Assembly (NCBI GenBank): GCA_902554705.1
Contig: CACDPP010000010.1
Location: forward strand, 1-57,420
DNA length: 57,420 nucleotides
DNA from: Paracoccaceae bacterium
GTDB taxonomy: Bacteria > Pseudomonadota > Alphaproteobacteria > Rhodobacterales > Rhodobacteraceae
Direction of reading: 5' to 3'
Positions 23,930-32,994 of this stretch are shown piece by piece (the first letter of the stretch is position 1; every line of letters starts with the position of its first letter). Made by a program: the position numbers and the translations under genes. Below the pieces are notes generated by a model. The model did not search any database. It was not told the DNA's origin and worked only from the letters and a program-made list of their open reading frames with translations.

Positions 23930-25327
23930 ATGGCTAACTCAAACTATTCTTGCGCAACTTGCGGAAATATTACCTCAAAATGGTCCGGTAGATGCGAAGC
24001 GTGCGGGGAGTGGAATAGTATCTCAGAAGATAAAGGACTATCGCAAGGACCCACCAAAAGTAGCTTGGGGAAAGCTAGGGGAAGTTGTATACCGTTAGGC
24101 GACCTAAAAAGTGCGGATAAACCCCTAGAAAAAACAAAATGCGATTTGGAGGAATTAGATAGAGTTCTTGGTGGAGGACTAGTTCCCGCCTCCGCTATTT
24201 TGGTAGGGGGTGATCCAGGCATTGGAAAATCTACACTTTTATTACAAGCCGCTGCTAAGTTCGCAGAGAAAGGACTAAAAACATTATATCTTTCTGGCGA
24301 AGAGGCCACCTCCCAAGTAAAATTAAGAGCAAAAAGGCTCAATTTAGATCAGGCCCAGATACAATTGGGATCAGACACCAACTTACGAAACATTTTAACA
24401 ACCTTGGAAAAAGTACGTCCTAAATTAGCAATAATTGACTCTATACAAACGATTTGGTCAGACAAAGTCGACAGCGCACCTGGATCAGTCAGCCAAGTAC
24501 GGGCAGCCGCTCACGAACTTACAACTTTTGCCAAAAGAAGTGGAACAAGTATAGTTTTAGTCGGGCATGTTACAAAAGAAGGTCAAATTGCTGGGCCACG
24601 CGTGGTTGAGCATATGGTCGATACAGTTTTGTATTTTGAAGGCGAAAAAGGAAATCAATTTCGTATCTTACGATCAGTTAAAAACAGATTTGGTGCCGCA
24701 GATGAAATAGGTGTCTTTGAAATGACGGGGGCAGGTTTACAGCAAGTTAAAAACCCATCAGAGCTATTTTTATCTTCAAGGGGAATACCTTGCGCTGGGT
24801 CCTGCGTTTTTGCTGGCATTGAAGGAACTAGACCTCTCTTAGTTGAAATCCAAGCATTAGTTTCTCCCTCTCCTCACTCTCAACCAAGGCGAAGTGTTAT
24901 TGGGTGGGATAGTAGTCGTCTCGCAATGATATTGGCCGTACTTGAGGCTCGATGTGAAGTGCAATTTTCCGGACTTGATGTTTATTTAAATGTGGCAGGA
25001 GGTTTAAAAATCACAGAAACAGCCGCAGACCTAGCAGTCGCAGCATCTTTGATTTCAGCTAAAGAAAATATTATCATTCCCGAGGATTTTGTTTTTTTTG
25101 GAGAAGTTTCACTCTCGGGAGCCATAAGATCAGTTTCTAAAACAGAAAATAGGTTGAAAGAAGCGGAAAAACTTGGTTTCAAGAAAGTTGCAAGCCCAAA
25201 AAATACCAAATTAGCCAAAGGATTAAATATAGAAGTTTTTGAGAATTTGGATCTTTTATCATTCGTAAATAAATTATCAGGTAGGACTAAGAAAATAAAA
25301 ACTGAGGACTTAAATTCAAATGTCTGA
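23930..25327 (+). CDS. radA: DNA repair protein RadA (Sms)
   Basis: A 465-residue RecA-like branch-migration ATPase and helicase. It has an N-terminal C4 zinc finger (C8, C11, C22, C25), Walker A GGDPGIGKSTL (about residue 83), the RadA-specific VKNRFG motif (about 250) and a C-terminal Lon-protease-like domain (about 290-450). ATG 23930 matches the family N-terminus; a GTG at 23909 would add seven residues. RadA processes recombination intermediates in repair and transformation. It overlaps cvpA by 8 bp, so the two are coupled. Confidence 0.95.
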   Translation: MANSNYSCATCGNITSKWSGRCEACGEWNSISEDKGLSQGPTKSSLGKARGSCIPLGDLKSADKPLEKTKCDLEELDRVLGGGLVPASAILVGGDPGIGKSTLLLQAAAKFAEKGLKTLYLSGEEATSQVKLRAKRLNLDQAQIQLGSDTNLRNILTTLEKVRPKLAIIDSIQTIWSDKVDSAPGSVSQVRAAAHELTTFAKRSGTSIVLVGHVTKEGQIAGPRVVEHMVDTVLYFEGEKGNQFRILRSVKNRFGAADEIGVFEMTGAGLQQVKNPSELFLSSRGIPCAGSCVFAGIEGTRPLLVEIQALVSPSPHSQPRRSVIGWDSSRLAMILAVLEARCEVQFSGLDVYLNVAGGLKITETAADLAVAASLISAKENIIIPEDFVFFGEVSLSGAIRSVSKTENRLKEAEKLGFKKVASPKNTKLAKGLNIEVFENLDLLSFVNKLSGRTKKIKTEDLNSNV

Positions 25328-25874
25328 TTTTAACATCGTAGATGGCGTAATCTTAGCAATAGTTATTGTTTCATCTCTTTTGGCCTATTCACGCGGTCTG
25401 GTTAGAGAGTTAATGTCTATTGCTGCATGGATAATTGCAGCTTTTTTAGCCTATTTTTTTGCTCCCGAAGTTTTGCCATTTGTTCAAGAAATCCCTTATA
25501 TTGGACCAATTTTGTCAGATAGTTGTGAGTTAGCTATACTGGCCTCTTTCGCTGCTGTTTTCGCTGTAGCTTTGATGCTCGTGTCGTTCTTCACTCCACT
25601 TCTGTCAGTTGTAATAAACAAAACCTCTCTAAATAGACCAGATCAAGCTATGGGCTTTATATTTGGAGTCCTGAGAGGAATTGCGTTAATTGCAATTTCC
25701 TTTTTTGCTTACCAAACCATATTGAGTAGCGGTACTTTTACTCTTCTAGAGGAAAGTCAATCAGCTCGAGTATTTGAGGGAATGGCCAATGATATAGCCG
25801 AAAAAAATCCAGAAAAAGCCTTAGGTTGGCTTACTATTCAATATGAAGAGTTAGTTTCGGTCTGTGCAAATTAA
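25320..25874 (+). CDS. cvpA: CvpA family membrane protein
   Basis: A 184-residue protein with four predicted membrane helices (about residues 5-25, 30-50, 65-90 and 105-125) and the CvpA signature RGLVRELMSIAAWIIAAFLAY near the N-terminus. In E. coli CvpA is needed for colicin V production and envelope-stress tolerance and is cotranscribed with purF. Here it overlaps radA by 8 bp and is followed directly by a short-chain dehydrogenase gene, with no purF between them. Confidence 0.9.
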   Translation: MSDFNIVDGVILAIVIVSSLLAYSRGLVRELMSIAAWIIAAFLAYFFAPEVLPFVQEIPYIGPILSDSCELAILASFAAVFAVALMLVSFFTPLLSVVINKTSLNRPDQAMGFIFGVLRGIALIAISFFAYQTILSSGTFTLLEESQSARVFEGMANDIAEKNPEKALGWLTIQYEELVSVCAN

Positions 25875-25907
25875 GCTTTATCTTGAAATATTGGGAGCAG
25901 TCAAATT

Positions 25908-26552
25908 ATGAGGAAACCAGTCGCACTAATAACTGGAGCTTCGAGAGGCTTAGGAGCTGAATTAGCACAGATTCTATCATCAACCCACCATATAGTTGCT
26001 GTTTCGAGGACAGTAGGTGCCCTCGAAGCACTAGATGATCACATTCAAAAATGTGGAGGCTCCAGCACATTGGCGCCGATCGATTTGACAGACGAAAACG
26101 CAGTTGCACAACTTTGTCGATCTATTTTTGACCGTTGGGGGAAAGTAAGGCTTTGGGCTCACACTGCAATCCATGCTGCTCCTCTTGGCCCGGTTATCAC
26201 GATAGATAGTAAAGATTGGGAAAAATCTATAAAAAACAATGTAACAGCGCTCGCCAAACTTATACCAATGGTATCTCCGCTACTCGAGGAGGATAGTAAA
26301 GCCGTTTTTTTTGAAGACACTACTATGATGAAAAAATTTTCATCAATTTATGGGGCAACAAAAGCTGCACAAATTCATATAGTAAAAACATGGAAAGATG
26401 AATGTAAATCAATTGGACCACAAATATACATTCTTCGACCAAACCCTATGCCTACAGCAGTGAGAGCGCGCTTTTATCCGGGTGAAAGTAGAAAAAAATT
26501 ACAATCTGTTAAGATTGAGGCGAAAAGGCTCGTTTCAATGTTAGAACTATGA
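25908..26552 (+). CDS. Short-chain dehydrogenase/reductase (SDR), short form
   Basis: A 214-residue SDR with the cofactor motif TGASRGLG (residues 9-16) and a YxxxK catalytic pair in YGATKAA (about residue 145). The usual NNAG is replaced by AHTAIHAAP. It is some 30 residues shorter than classical SDRs and ends soon after the substrate-binding region, so the C-terminal lid is reduced. NAD(P)-dependent redox activity on an unknown substrate is expected. It stands between cvpA and surE. The substrate cannot be inferred. Confidence 0.82.
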   Translation: MRKPVALITGASRGLGAELAQILSSTHHIVAVSRTVGALEALDDHIQKCGGSSTLAPIDLTDENAVAQLCRSIFDRWGKVRLWAHTAIHAAPLGPVITIDSKDWEKSIKNNVTALAKLIPMVSPLLEEDSKAVFFEDTTMMKKFSSIYGATKAAQIHIVKTWKDECKSIGPQIYILRPNPMPTAVRARFYPGESRKKLQSVKIEAKRLVSMLEL

Positions 26553-26598
26553 TTATAGTTGCAGCAAGTCAAAATAATTTTCTCCATTAAGGATAAAT

Positions 26599-27378
26599 AT
26601 GCGAATACTTATAACAAACGATGACGGAATTAACGCTCCTGGCCTTAAAATTTTAACAAAGATAGCACTTCAATTAACTGATGAAGGTAATGTTTTTACA
26701 GTTGCACCTAGCAATGAAAGATCGGGGGTTGGGCATTGTATAAGCTATACAAGCCCAATGATGATTGCTGAAATTGAGAAGAACCGCTTCAGTGTAGATG
26801 GATATCCAGCCGACTGTGTGCTTGCCGGCATATATCATGTATTCGACGGTGAAAAGCCAGATTTAATTTTATCTGGGGTAAACCGAGGAAATAATTCTGC
26901 TGAAAATGTTTTATACTCAGGAACTATAGGGGCGACCATGGAAGGAGCTCTTCAGGGTATAAAATCTATTGCTTTGTCACAATACTATGGCCCACAGAAT
27001 TTAAGTTTAAAAAATCCTTTTGAAGCAAGTGAAATACATGGAGTTCAAGTAATTCACGATATTCTAGACAAAAAATTACCAGTGAGTGAGGGCTACAAGA
27101 TATTTTATAATGTAAATTTTCCACCGCATGCTGCGCAGAATGTTTGTGGCGTAAGATATGTTAAACAAGGATTAAGACCAAATTCTTTTTTTTCAACCAA
27201 AACCCACAAATCAGCTTCAGGAAGAGATTTTTTATTCGTTGAAGGTGGAAATCAACATGCTGCTTTATCCGAAGATACCGATGCCCAAGTGAATATGGAT
27301 GGTTATATTTCAATAACACCAATGAAAGCAGATCTCACGGATTATGATACACTAAATTATCTCAACAAAGTTCTATGA
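26599..27378 (+). CDS. surE: 5'-nucleotidase SurE
   Basis: A 259-residue metal-dependent nucleotidase/polyphosphatase that releases phosphate from nucleoside monophosphates, linked to stationary-phase survival. The metal site [11 protein letters not shown] (residues 4-14), the VAPSNERSG motif (about 36-44) and SGVNRGNN (about 92-99) are intact. Its stop overlaps the pcm start by 4 bp, the classic surE-pcm arrangement. A GGAT-type ribosome site precedes ATG 26599. Confidence 0.96.
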   Translation: MRILITNDDGINAPGLKILTKIALQLTDEGNVFTVAPSNERSGVGHCISYTSPMMIAEIEKNRFSVDGYPADCVLAGIYHVFDGEKPDLILSGVNRGNNSAENVLYSGTIGATMEGALQGIKSIALSQYYGPQNLSLKNPFEASEIHGVQVIHDILDKKLPVSEGYKIFYNVNFPPHAAQNVCGVRYVKQGLRPNSFFSTKTHKSASGRDFLFVEGGNQHAALSEDTDAQVNMDGYISITPMKADLTDYDTLNYLNKVL

Positions 27379-28019
27379 CCAATAATGCAACTCTAAAAAT
27401 GCAATTTCTTTTTTCACTTCGAAAAGCCGGTATCTTAGACAAACAAGTTTTAGACGCAATGGAAAGAGTTGATAGAAAGAATTTTGTTAACAATGTTTTT
27501 TCTGAAAAAGCTTATGATGATACTCCGCTACCCATAGCTTGCGGTCAGACAATTAGCCAACCAACAGTAGTCGGATTAATGACACAAGCTTTGCAAGTCA
27601 CGTCAAGAGATAAAGTGCTGGAAGTGGGAACAGGATCAGGTTATCAAGCGGCAATTCTAAGCTTGTTGGCTAGGAGAGTTTATACGGTTGAACGGCATAG
27701 CTTGCTTGTTCATAATGCTACTAAAATTTTTCAAAAGTTAGGTATTAACAATATCACCACAATATTGGCTGACGGAGGTTATGGCTTAGAGCAACAAGCA
27801 CCATTCGACAGAATTATTGTAACCGCTGCATCTGACGACCCTCCTGCTTCATTACTATCACAGCTAAAAATAGGTGGAATTATGATTATACCAGTAGGTC
27901 AATCTGATAATATACAGAACCTTATCAAAATAGCTAAAACAGATAGCGGTTACGATTATCAGGATCTCCAACCCGTAAGATTTGTTCCACTGCTTGCGGG
28001 TACGGAAAAAGAGCAATAA
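27375..28019 (+). CDS. pcm: Protein-L-isoaspartate O-methyltransferase
   Basis: A 214-residue SAM-dependent enzyme that methylates isoaspartyl residues as the first step in repairing aged proteins. The substrate-binding region with [18 protein letters not shown] (about residues 56-73), the SAM motif [13 protein letters not shown] (about 82-94) and the post-motif [17 protein letters not shown] (about 135-151) are intact. It overlaps surE by 4 bp and is followed by the LysM/LytM lipoprotein, the same order as surE-pcm-nlpD in many proteobacteria. Confidence 0.95.
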   Translation: MTNNATLKMQFLFSLRKAGILDKQVLDAMERVDRKNFVNNVFSEKAYDDTPLPIACGQTISQPTVVGLMTQALQVTSRDKVLEVGTGSGYQAAILSLLARRVYTVERHSLLVHNATKIFQKLGINNITTILADGGYGLEQQAPFDRIIVTAASDDPPASLLSQLKIGGIMIIPVGQSDNIQNLIKIAKTDSGYDYQDLQPVRFVPLLAGTEKEQ

Positions 28020-28056
28020 AAAATTATCAGTATCTAGGCAGAGTGAGTCGTGTTTT

Positions 28057-29199
28057 ATGCAGTATATAAACTCAAATAAATTTGTAAAAATGGTGTCATT
28101 TTTATTTGTATTTAGTGCTGTTTCTTGCGGAAATTTCAGTAACCTCGATTTTGATTTAAGGGGCAATGAATATGATACATCTGATGCTGTTAGAAAAGCT
28201 ATGCAAACAAGACCTCTGCCAGATAATAGAGGGATTATTTCATACCCTACATATGAAGTCGTCGTGGCACAACGAGGGGATACTATAAATAGTATTTCTG
28301 ATCGTCTTGGTTTAGATTCTAGAGATTTAGCAAGTTACAATGGCATGAGCAGTCGTGAAGAGCTTAATGAAGGGCAACTTATCAGTCTACCAAATCGAAT
28401 AGGTGAAAACAACAATCTAAAAAAACAGATAGCTTCAGATCGAAGGCAGGTGAATGTAAAAGAGCTAGCGTCCATAGCAATTGAAAATTCTACTAATAGA
28501 AAAAATAAACCTATAATAAATACCCTAAAGTCAGAAAATGAACCCATTAGACATAAAGTCTCCAGGGGAGAAACCGCTTTTACTATTTCTAGGTTATACA
28601 ACGTTTCAATTCGATCTTTAGCCGAATGGAATGGCCTAGATAGCAATTTCACTATTAGAGAAGGTCAATATTTGTTGGTTCCTCTTCCTGCTAAAAATGC
28701 AGCAGTTGGTGTTGAACCCGTTTTAAGCGAAAAAAGCGGTGAAGTACCGGTTCCACCAAGTAGCTCGAAACCTTTGCCAGCGCCAATAGGCAAACATGAG
28801 GTCAACCCAAGTTTATCTGAAGGTGCAAAAAATTTATCAGCTTCTGACACAGCCGTTTTTGCTTACCCTGTGAATGGGAAAATTATCCGCGACTACGTCA
28901 AAAATAAAACAGATGGTATAGATTTATCTGCACCAGAGGGTACCGAGATTGTAGCTGCAGAAAAAGGAATAGTTGCGGCAATCACTTCTGACACTCAAGA
29001 GGTACCAATAATTGTTTTAAAGCATGAAGGCGGTTTATTGACAGTATATGCTGGTGTTGGCGATATTATAGTGAAAGAAAAAGATAAAGTTTCGCGACTG
29101 CAAAAACTTGGCACAATGCGACCAGGTGATCCACCATATTTGCATTTTGAAGTGAGAAGAGGGTTTGAGTCGATCGACCCAATGGATTTACTTAATTAA
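28057..29199 (+). CDS. NlpD-like lipoprotein: two LysM repeats and degenerate LytM (M23) domain
   Basis: A 380-residue predicted lipoprotein. Residues 1-24 form a signal with a lipobox ending in AVSC. LysM repeats follow at about residues 73-120 and 167-213, then a proline/serine-rich linker. A C-terminal LytM domain spans about 260-378. Zinc-binding positions look degenerate: the usual HxGxD is TDGID, and the terminal HLHFE is YLHFE. It is therefore probably not a hydrolase but an activator of cell-wall amidases, as NlpD/EnvC are. ATG 28057 is chosen because it yields the signal peptide. It ends 10 bp from the convergent DUF815 gene. Confidence 0.87.
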   Translation: MQYINSNKFVKMVSFLFVFSAVSCGNFSNLDFDLRGNEYDTSDAVRKAMQTRPLPDNRGIISYPTYEVVVAQRGDTINSISDRLGLDSRDLASYNGMSSREELNEGQLISLPNRIGENNNLKKQIASDRRQVNVKELASIAIENSTNRKNKPIINTLKSENEPIRHKVSRGETAFTISRLYNVSIRSLAEWNGLDSNFTIREGQYLLVPLPAKNAAVGVEPVLSEKSGEVPVPPSSSKPLPAPIGKHEVNPSLSEGAKNLSASDTAVFAYPVNGKIIRDYVKNKTDGIDLSAPEGTEIVAAEKGIVAAITSDTQEVPIIVLKHEGGLLTVYAGVGDIIVKEKDKVSRLQKLGTMRPGDPPYLHFEVRRGFESIDPMDLLN

Positions 29200-29209
29200 C
29201 TACTTTTGT

Positions 29210-30076
29210 TTAAAGGCGTATTTTAATATTGTTTCTACCGGCGAAATCAACAAAAAATTGCCAAGCAACACGTCCAGATCTAGCGCCCCTGGTCGCTTGC
29301 CACTCAATAGCTTGAGATTTTATTTTTTCAAAGTCTGTTGACACGCCAAATTCACCAAAGTAGCGATCAATCATTTCAAAATAATCTTCTTGAGTACATG
29401 GATGAAAACCTAACCATAAACCAAATCGATCAGAAAGAGAAACTTTCTCCTCTACTGCTTCAGAGGGATTAATGGAAGAAGATTTCTCATTTTCAATCAT
29501 ATCTCTTGGCATCAAATGCCTCCGGTTTGAAGTTGCATAAAACAAGACATTTTCGGGCCTACCTTCCAACCCACCATCAAGCACTGCCTTAAGTGATTTA
29601 TAATGCTGATCATCATGCGAAAAACTTAAATCATCACAAAAAAGAAGAAACCGATCAGAAGAACTTCTTAAAATATTCAATAATCTGTTAACTGTAGGTA
29701 GATCTTCACGCTGAATTTCTACAATTTTGAGTGACAAACCTTTATCTATAATTTTTTGATGAATAGCTTTTATTAAAGAGGATTTACCCATGCCTCTAGA
29801 TCCCCATAAAAGTGCATTGTTGGCTGATAAACCTTTAGAAAATTGAAGAGTATTTTCTAGCAAAATGTCGCGCACCCTATCAATTCCAACTAGTAATTCC
29901 AAGTTAATTTTTGAAACCTTTTTTACCGGCTTCAACTGGTCTGGCGATATGCTCCAAATAAACGCATCGTTATTTTTGAAATCAGGATATTCATCTGGAG
30001 GTGGGCTTAGCCTTTCCATCGCTTCCGCTATTTGGGCCAATGAATCTTTTATTTTTTGGAAATCGTATTCGGACAT
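29210..30076 (-). CDS. DUF815 AAA-type ATP-binding protein
   Basis: A 288-residue P-loop protein with Walker A GSRGMGKSS (92-100), a Walker B-like LLFCDDLSF (about 142) and a sensor-like ATSNRRHL motif (about 176), typical of the DUF815 group of AAA-related ATPases. The biological role of the family is not established. It is the downstream neighbour of tatC (24-bp gap) on the same strand and may belong to the tat transcript. It is convergent with the NlpD-like gene. Confidence 0.85.
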   Translation of the reverse strand: MSEYDFQKIKDSLAQIAEAMERLSPPPDEYPDFKNNDAFIWSISPDQLKPVKKVSKINLELLVGIDRVRDILLENTLQFSKGLSANNALLWGSRGMGKSSLIKAIHQKIIDKGLSLKIVEIQREDLPTVNRLLNILRSSSDRFLLFCDDLSFSHDDQHYKSLKAVLDGGLEGRPENVLFYATSNRRHLMPRDMIENEKSSSINPSEAVEEKVSLSDRFGLWLGFHPCTQEDYFEMIDRYFGEFGVSTDFEKIKSQAIEWQATRGARSGRVAWQFFVDFAGRNNIKIRL

Positions 30077-30100
30077 TTAAAAATCTTTACCGTATTTGAA

Positions 30101-30982
30101 TTATTTTTTTTCGTCAAAATCCTTCATAAGAGGATCATCGAAATTGTCGCCTGAATTCTGAGAGTAATCATCATCAGCAAATTGCTCATTAATTTGTTTT
30201 TCAGTTCTAGCGACTAAGAATATTGAAACCTCATATAATCCGTAAACAACGACAAATAAAATAATTTGAGTGATTACGTCAGGCGGTGTTACTAAAGCAG
30301 CCAGTACCAATATTCCAACAATTGCGAATTTTCTTACATTTTTTAACCCTGTCGAACTCACTAAGCCAGCTTTACCCATCAAGGTCAGCAAGACAGGAAG
30401 CTGAAAACATAGTCCGAATGCAACAATAAACTTAATTGTTAAGCTTAAATACTCCTGTGCTGAACCTTGAAACGCTATCCCAGCCGTTTCGGCCTCTGAG
30501 GATTCTCCTGAGGCCAGTGAGCCAGGTTGTTGAAACCCAAGGAAGAAGTCAAAAGCTAATGGCGTAACCACGAAGTAGGCAAAGGAAGCACCAAGAAAAA
30601 ACATTACAGGTGAAGCTAACAAGAAAGGTAAAAAAGCGCCTTTTTCGGCCTTATAGAGTCCAGGAGCAACAAATCGCCACATTTGATAACCTATAATTGG
30701 AAATGCTATAATTAAACCACCCATTAGCGATATAGAAATGGCAACAAAAAACCCTTCTTGCAGCTTGATTAAAATCAACCCACAATCTTTATGGCCTCTT
30801 TGTATCATTGATGCACAGAGTGGCATAGTGAGAAAGTTAAAAATTGGCTTCCATACTGTGAAACAAGCCAGCATAGCTACGGTGAAAGCCAGGACAGAAT
30901 AAATTAAACGTTGTCTCAGTTCTTTTAAGTGCTCTATCAAGGGAGCAGCAGAATCTTCTAGATTATCTTTTCCCTCTGTCAT
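30101..30982 (-). CDS. tatC: Sec-independent protein translocase TatC
   Basis: A 293-residue polytopic protein with six predicted membrane helices and TatC landmarks: HLKELRQRLIYS at the N-terminus (about residues 19-30), FPIIGYQMWRFVAPGLYKAEK (about 95-115) and the conserved loop before helix 4. TatC recognises the twin-arginine signal peptide of folded cargo and recruits TatA. An acidic C-terminal tail extends past the last helix. It overlaps tatB by 4 bp. Likely cargo includes cofactor-loaded periplasmic enzymes. Confidence 0.97.
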   Translation of the reverse strand: MTEGKDNLEDSAAPLIEHLKELRQRLIYSVLAFTVAMLACFTVWKPIFNFLTMPLCASMIQRGHKDCGLILIKLQEGFFVAISISLMGGLIIAFPIIGYQMWRFVAPGLYKAEKGAFLPFLLASPVMFFLGASFAYFVVTPLAFDFFLGFQQPGSLASGESSEAETAGIAFQGSAQEYLSLTIKFIVAFGLCFQLPVLLTLMGKAGLVSSTGLKNVRKFAIVGILVLAALVTPPDVITQIILFVVVYGLYEVSIFLVARTEKQINEQFADDDYSQNSGDNFDDPLMKDFDEKK

Positions 30983-31425
30983 TTTGTATTTTCGCTCTTG
31001 CTTTTCTTTTTTTGCCCACTCTTGTTATCTTTTTCCGATTTCGTAACTGCAGTAGGAACTTTTTTATCATATTGGCGTTTTGCCGTTTCCTCACGTATTT
31101 TTTTTGATGCATCCTGCCTTTCCGAGGCTAGTTTTCCAGTCTCTGACAGTGGATCAAAGTTTGTAAATTCTTTCGTAGTTTCCCCAACTTTATCTAAACC
31201 TGTCTTAATGGGGTTAGCCGCAGTCCTCACTGTTTTGGCGACATCTTTAACCCCAGCTTCATCTGCAGCATCATTCATAGCTGAAGTGAATTCTCTTGCC
31301 ATTCCCTTCATTCTTCCAACGAATTCACCAACACGTCGGAACAAAATTGGCAAGTCCTTCGGTCCAACAATTATCAAAGCTACTATCCCTATTAGGAGTA
31401 GCTCGGTCAGCCCAAGGTCAAACAT
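30979..31425 (-). CDS. tatB: Sec-independent protein translocase TatB
   Basis: A 148-residue protein with one N-terminal membrane helix (FDLGLTELLLIGIVALIIVG), the GPKDLP hinge and an amphipathic helix, followed by a long lysine-rich cytoplasmic tail. TatB pairs with TatC in the signal-peptide receptor complex. It lies 3 bp after tatA and overlaps tatC by 4 bp, so tatABC is one operon on the minus strand. Confidence 0.95.
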   Translation of the reverse strand: MFDLGLTELLLIGIVALIIVGPKDLPILFRRVGEFVGRMKGMAREFTSAMNDAADEAGVKDVAKTVRTAANPIKTGLDKVGETTKEFTNFDPLSETGKLASERQDASKKIREETAKRQYDKKVPTAVTKSEKDNKSGQKKKSKSENTK

Positions 31426-31428
31426 AAA

Positions 31429-31671
31429 TTATCCCTTATCGTCTTTATCTTTGTCTGGTGTGACATCTTTCGCACTTTCCACAGCCTCGTCCTCAAGCTG
31501 CTTGGTACCATCGTTCACACCTTTCTTGAATGCAGTGATGCCCTTGCCAACTTCACCCATTAAAGAACTAATTTTGCCGCGCCCAAATAAAACAAGCACA
31601 ACAACTGCAATTAGCAAGATTCCCATCGGGCCTGCATTTTGAATAAAAGAGGGTACAATTAAGTATGACAT
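31429..31671 (-). CDS. tatA: Sec-independent protein translocase TatA
   Basis: An 80-residue protein with one membrane helix (about residues 15-31), the FGRGKI hinge and an amphipathic helix ([16 protein letters not shown]), then a charged tail. TatA multimerises to form the translocation path. It is first in the tatABC operon. The AAAAGGAG ribosome site before ATG 31671 is strong. Its 161-bp upstream region is AT-rich and contains two similar AATTATTATTTGGAA-like stretches, but no promoter that I would call with confidence. Confidence 0.95.
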   Translation of the reverse strand: MSYLIVPSFIQNAGPMGILLIAVVVLVLFGRGKISSLMGEVGKGITAFKKGVNDGTKQLEDEAVESAKDVTPDKDKDDKG

Positions 31672-31832
31672 TTTGGTCTCCTTTTATATAGCGGTTCTAA
31701 AACTCTTAACTTACCATATGTAAACCTCATAAACGACAAAGTCACAATGCTATAAAGTAAATACAAATAATTATTATTTGGAATAGTGGAGTACTATTAA
31801 CTCTGTAGTTTATCAAGCACCATAAAAAATTA

Positions 31833-32915
31833 TTATTTTGGAAATATGTAACACTTATCTCTTGGTACAGTTAGCCAAAGTGGATGTCCCTTATTGGGTA
31901 AGAAAACATTTGGAACCGATGCCTTAATATTTAGGCCAAAATCCATATTAAACTCTATCAAACTTTCGTTTCCAACAAAGCGGGCTCTTTTTACGATACC
32001 TCTTGCAGCAATTCCTTGACTTGCGGTAGGCAAGGGACCGTGACCATTTCTATCAAAATCAATACGTACATGCTGAGGTCTAAAAACAATATCTATGTCT
32101 GTTCCGTCGGACAGGCCAGGAGCGAAAAATTGACCAAATGGAGTATCAGCAAGACTACCATTTAAAGTAGCTTGAATAGCATTCGCATCTGAGAAAAACT
32201 GAAGTGCTTTTAAATCTACCGGCGCATTATAGATGTTGTAAGGAGCACCTCTTTGTAGAATTTTTCCATCCCTCATTAAAGCAATTTCATCAGCTACCTT
32301 CATGGCTTCTTGTGGATCGTGTGTTACCATCAAAACTGCAGCATCTTCTGACCTCAGCAAATTAAATGTTTCATCACGGATCTCATCTCTCAGTCTATCA
32401 TCCAGTCCTGAGAATGGCTCGTCCATTAGCATAATTTTTGGCTGAGGAGCCAAAGCTCGAATTAACGCAATTCTTTGCTGTTCACCTCCAGATAAAGAGT
32501 GCGGATAATTAAAAGCCAAATGAGCAAGACCTACCCTTTCAAGGAGATCAAAAGATCTTTTTTGCTTAAACTCTTTTGATCCGGCTAGACCGAAATAGAC
32601 ATTTTGCTGTACATTTAAATGGGGAAACAAGGCAAAATCTTGAAACATCAATCCTATTGACCTTGCTTCTGGAGGGACTTGAAATGATGCATTGCTAGTT
32701 AATTCTTCATCCACAAAAATTTGTCCAGAGCTAGGCGTTTCAACTCCTGCTATCATTCTCAATGTGGTTGACTTTCCACATCCGGAAGGACCAAGAAGGC
32801 ATGTTACCTGACCCGAAGAAATCTGAAATGAAATTTGATCAACAACAGTCAAGTTTCCAAATGATCTAGATAGATTTTTGACTTCTAACCTTGGCAAAAC
32901 TGCATATCTTTTCAA
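31833..32915 (-). CDS. Orphan ABC transporter ATP-binding protein (FbpC/PotA-like), TTG start
   Basis: A 360-residue ATPase with Walker A GPSGCGKST (about residue 44), signature LSGGEQQR (about 140), Walker B IMLMDEPFSGLD (about 160), and a C-terminal TOBE-type domain (about 260-355) typical of importers of the CUT1, ferric-iron or spermidine type. The start appears to be TTG 32915: an in-frame stop lies eight codons upstream and no ATG precedes the conserved domain. No permease or binding protein is nearby, so the partner and substrate are unknown; ferric iron is a guess from similarity to FbpC. Confidence 0.85.
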   Translation of the reverse strand: MKRYAVLPRLEVKNLSRSFGNLTVVDQISFQISSGQVTCLLGPSGCGKSTTLRMIAGVETPSSGQIFVDEELTSNASFQVPPEARSIGLMFQDFALFPHLNVQQNVYFGLAGSKEFKQKRSFDLLERVGLAHLAFNYPHSLSGGEQQRIALIRALAPQPKIMLMDEPFSGLDDRLRDEIRDETFNLLRSEDAAVLMVTHDPQEAMKVADEIALMRDGKILQRGAPYNIYNAPVDLKALQFFSDANAIQATLNGSLADTPFGQFFAPGLSDGTDIDIVFRPQHVRIDFDRNGHGPLPTASQGIAARGIVKRARFVGNESLIEFNMDFGLNIKASVPNVFLPNKGHPLWLTVPRDKCYIFPK

Positions 32916-32994
32916 GTTAATTGTTAAGATCTGAGCTTATAAGCAGCAATCTATTATTTTTCAAGATTAAGAAGGAGTTTAAAGTCGCTCAAAA

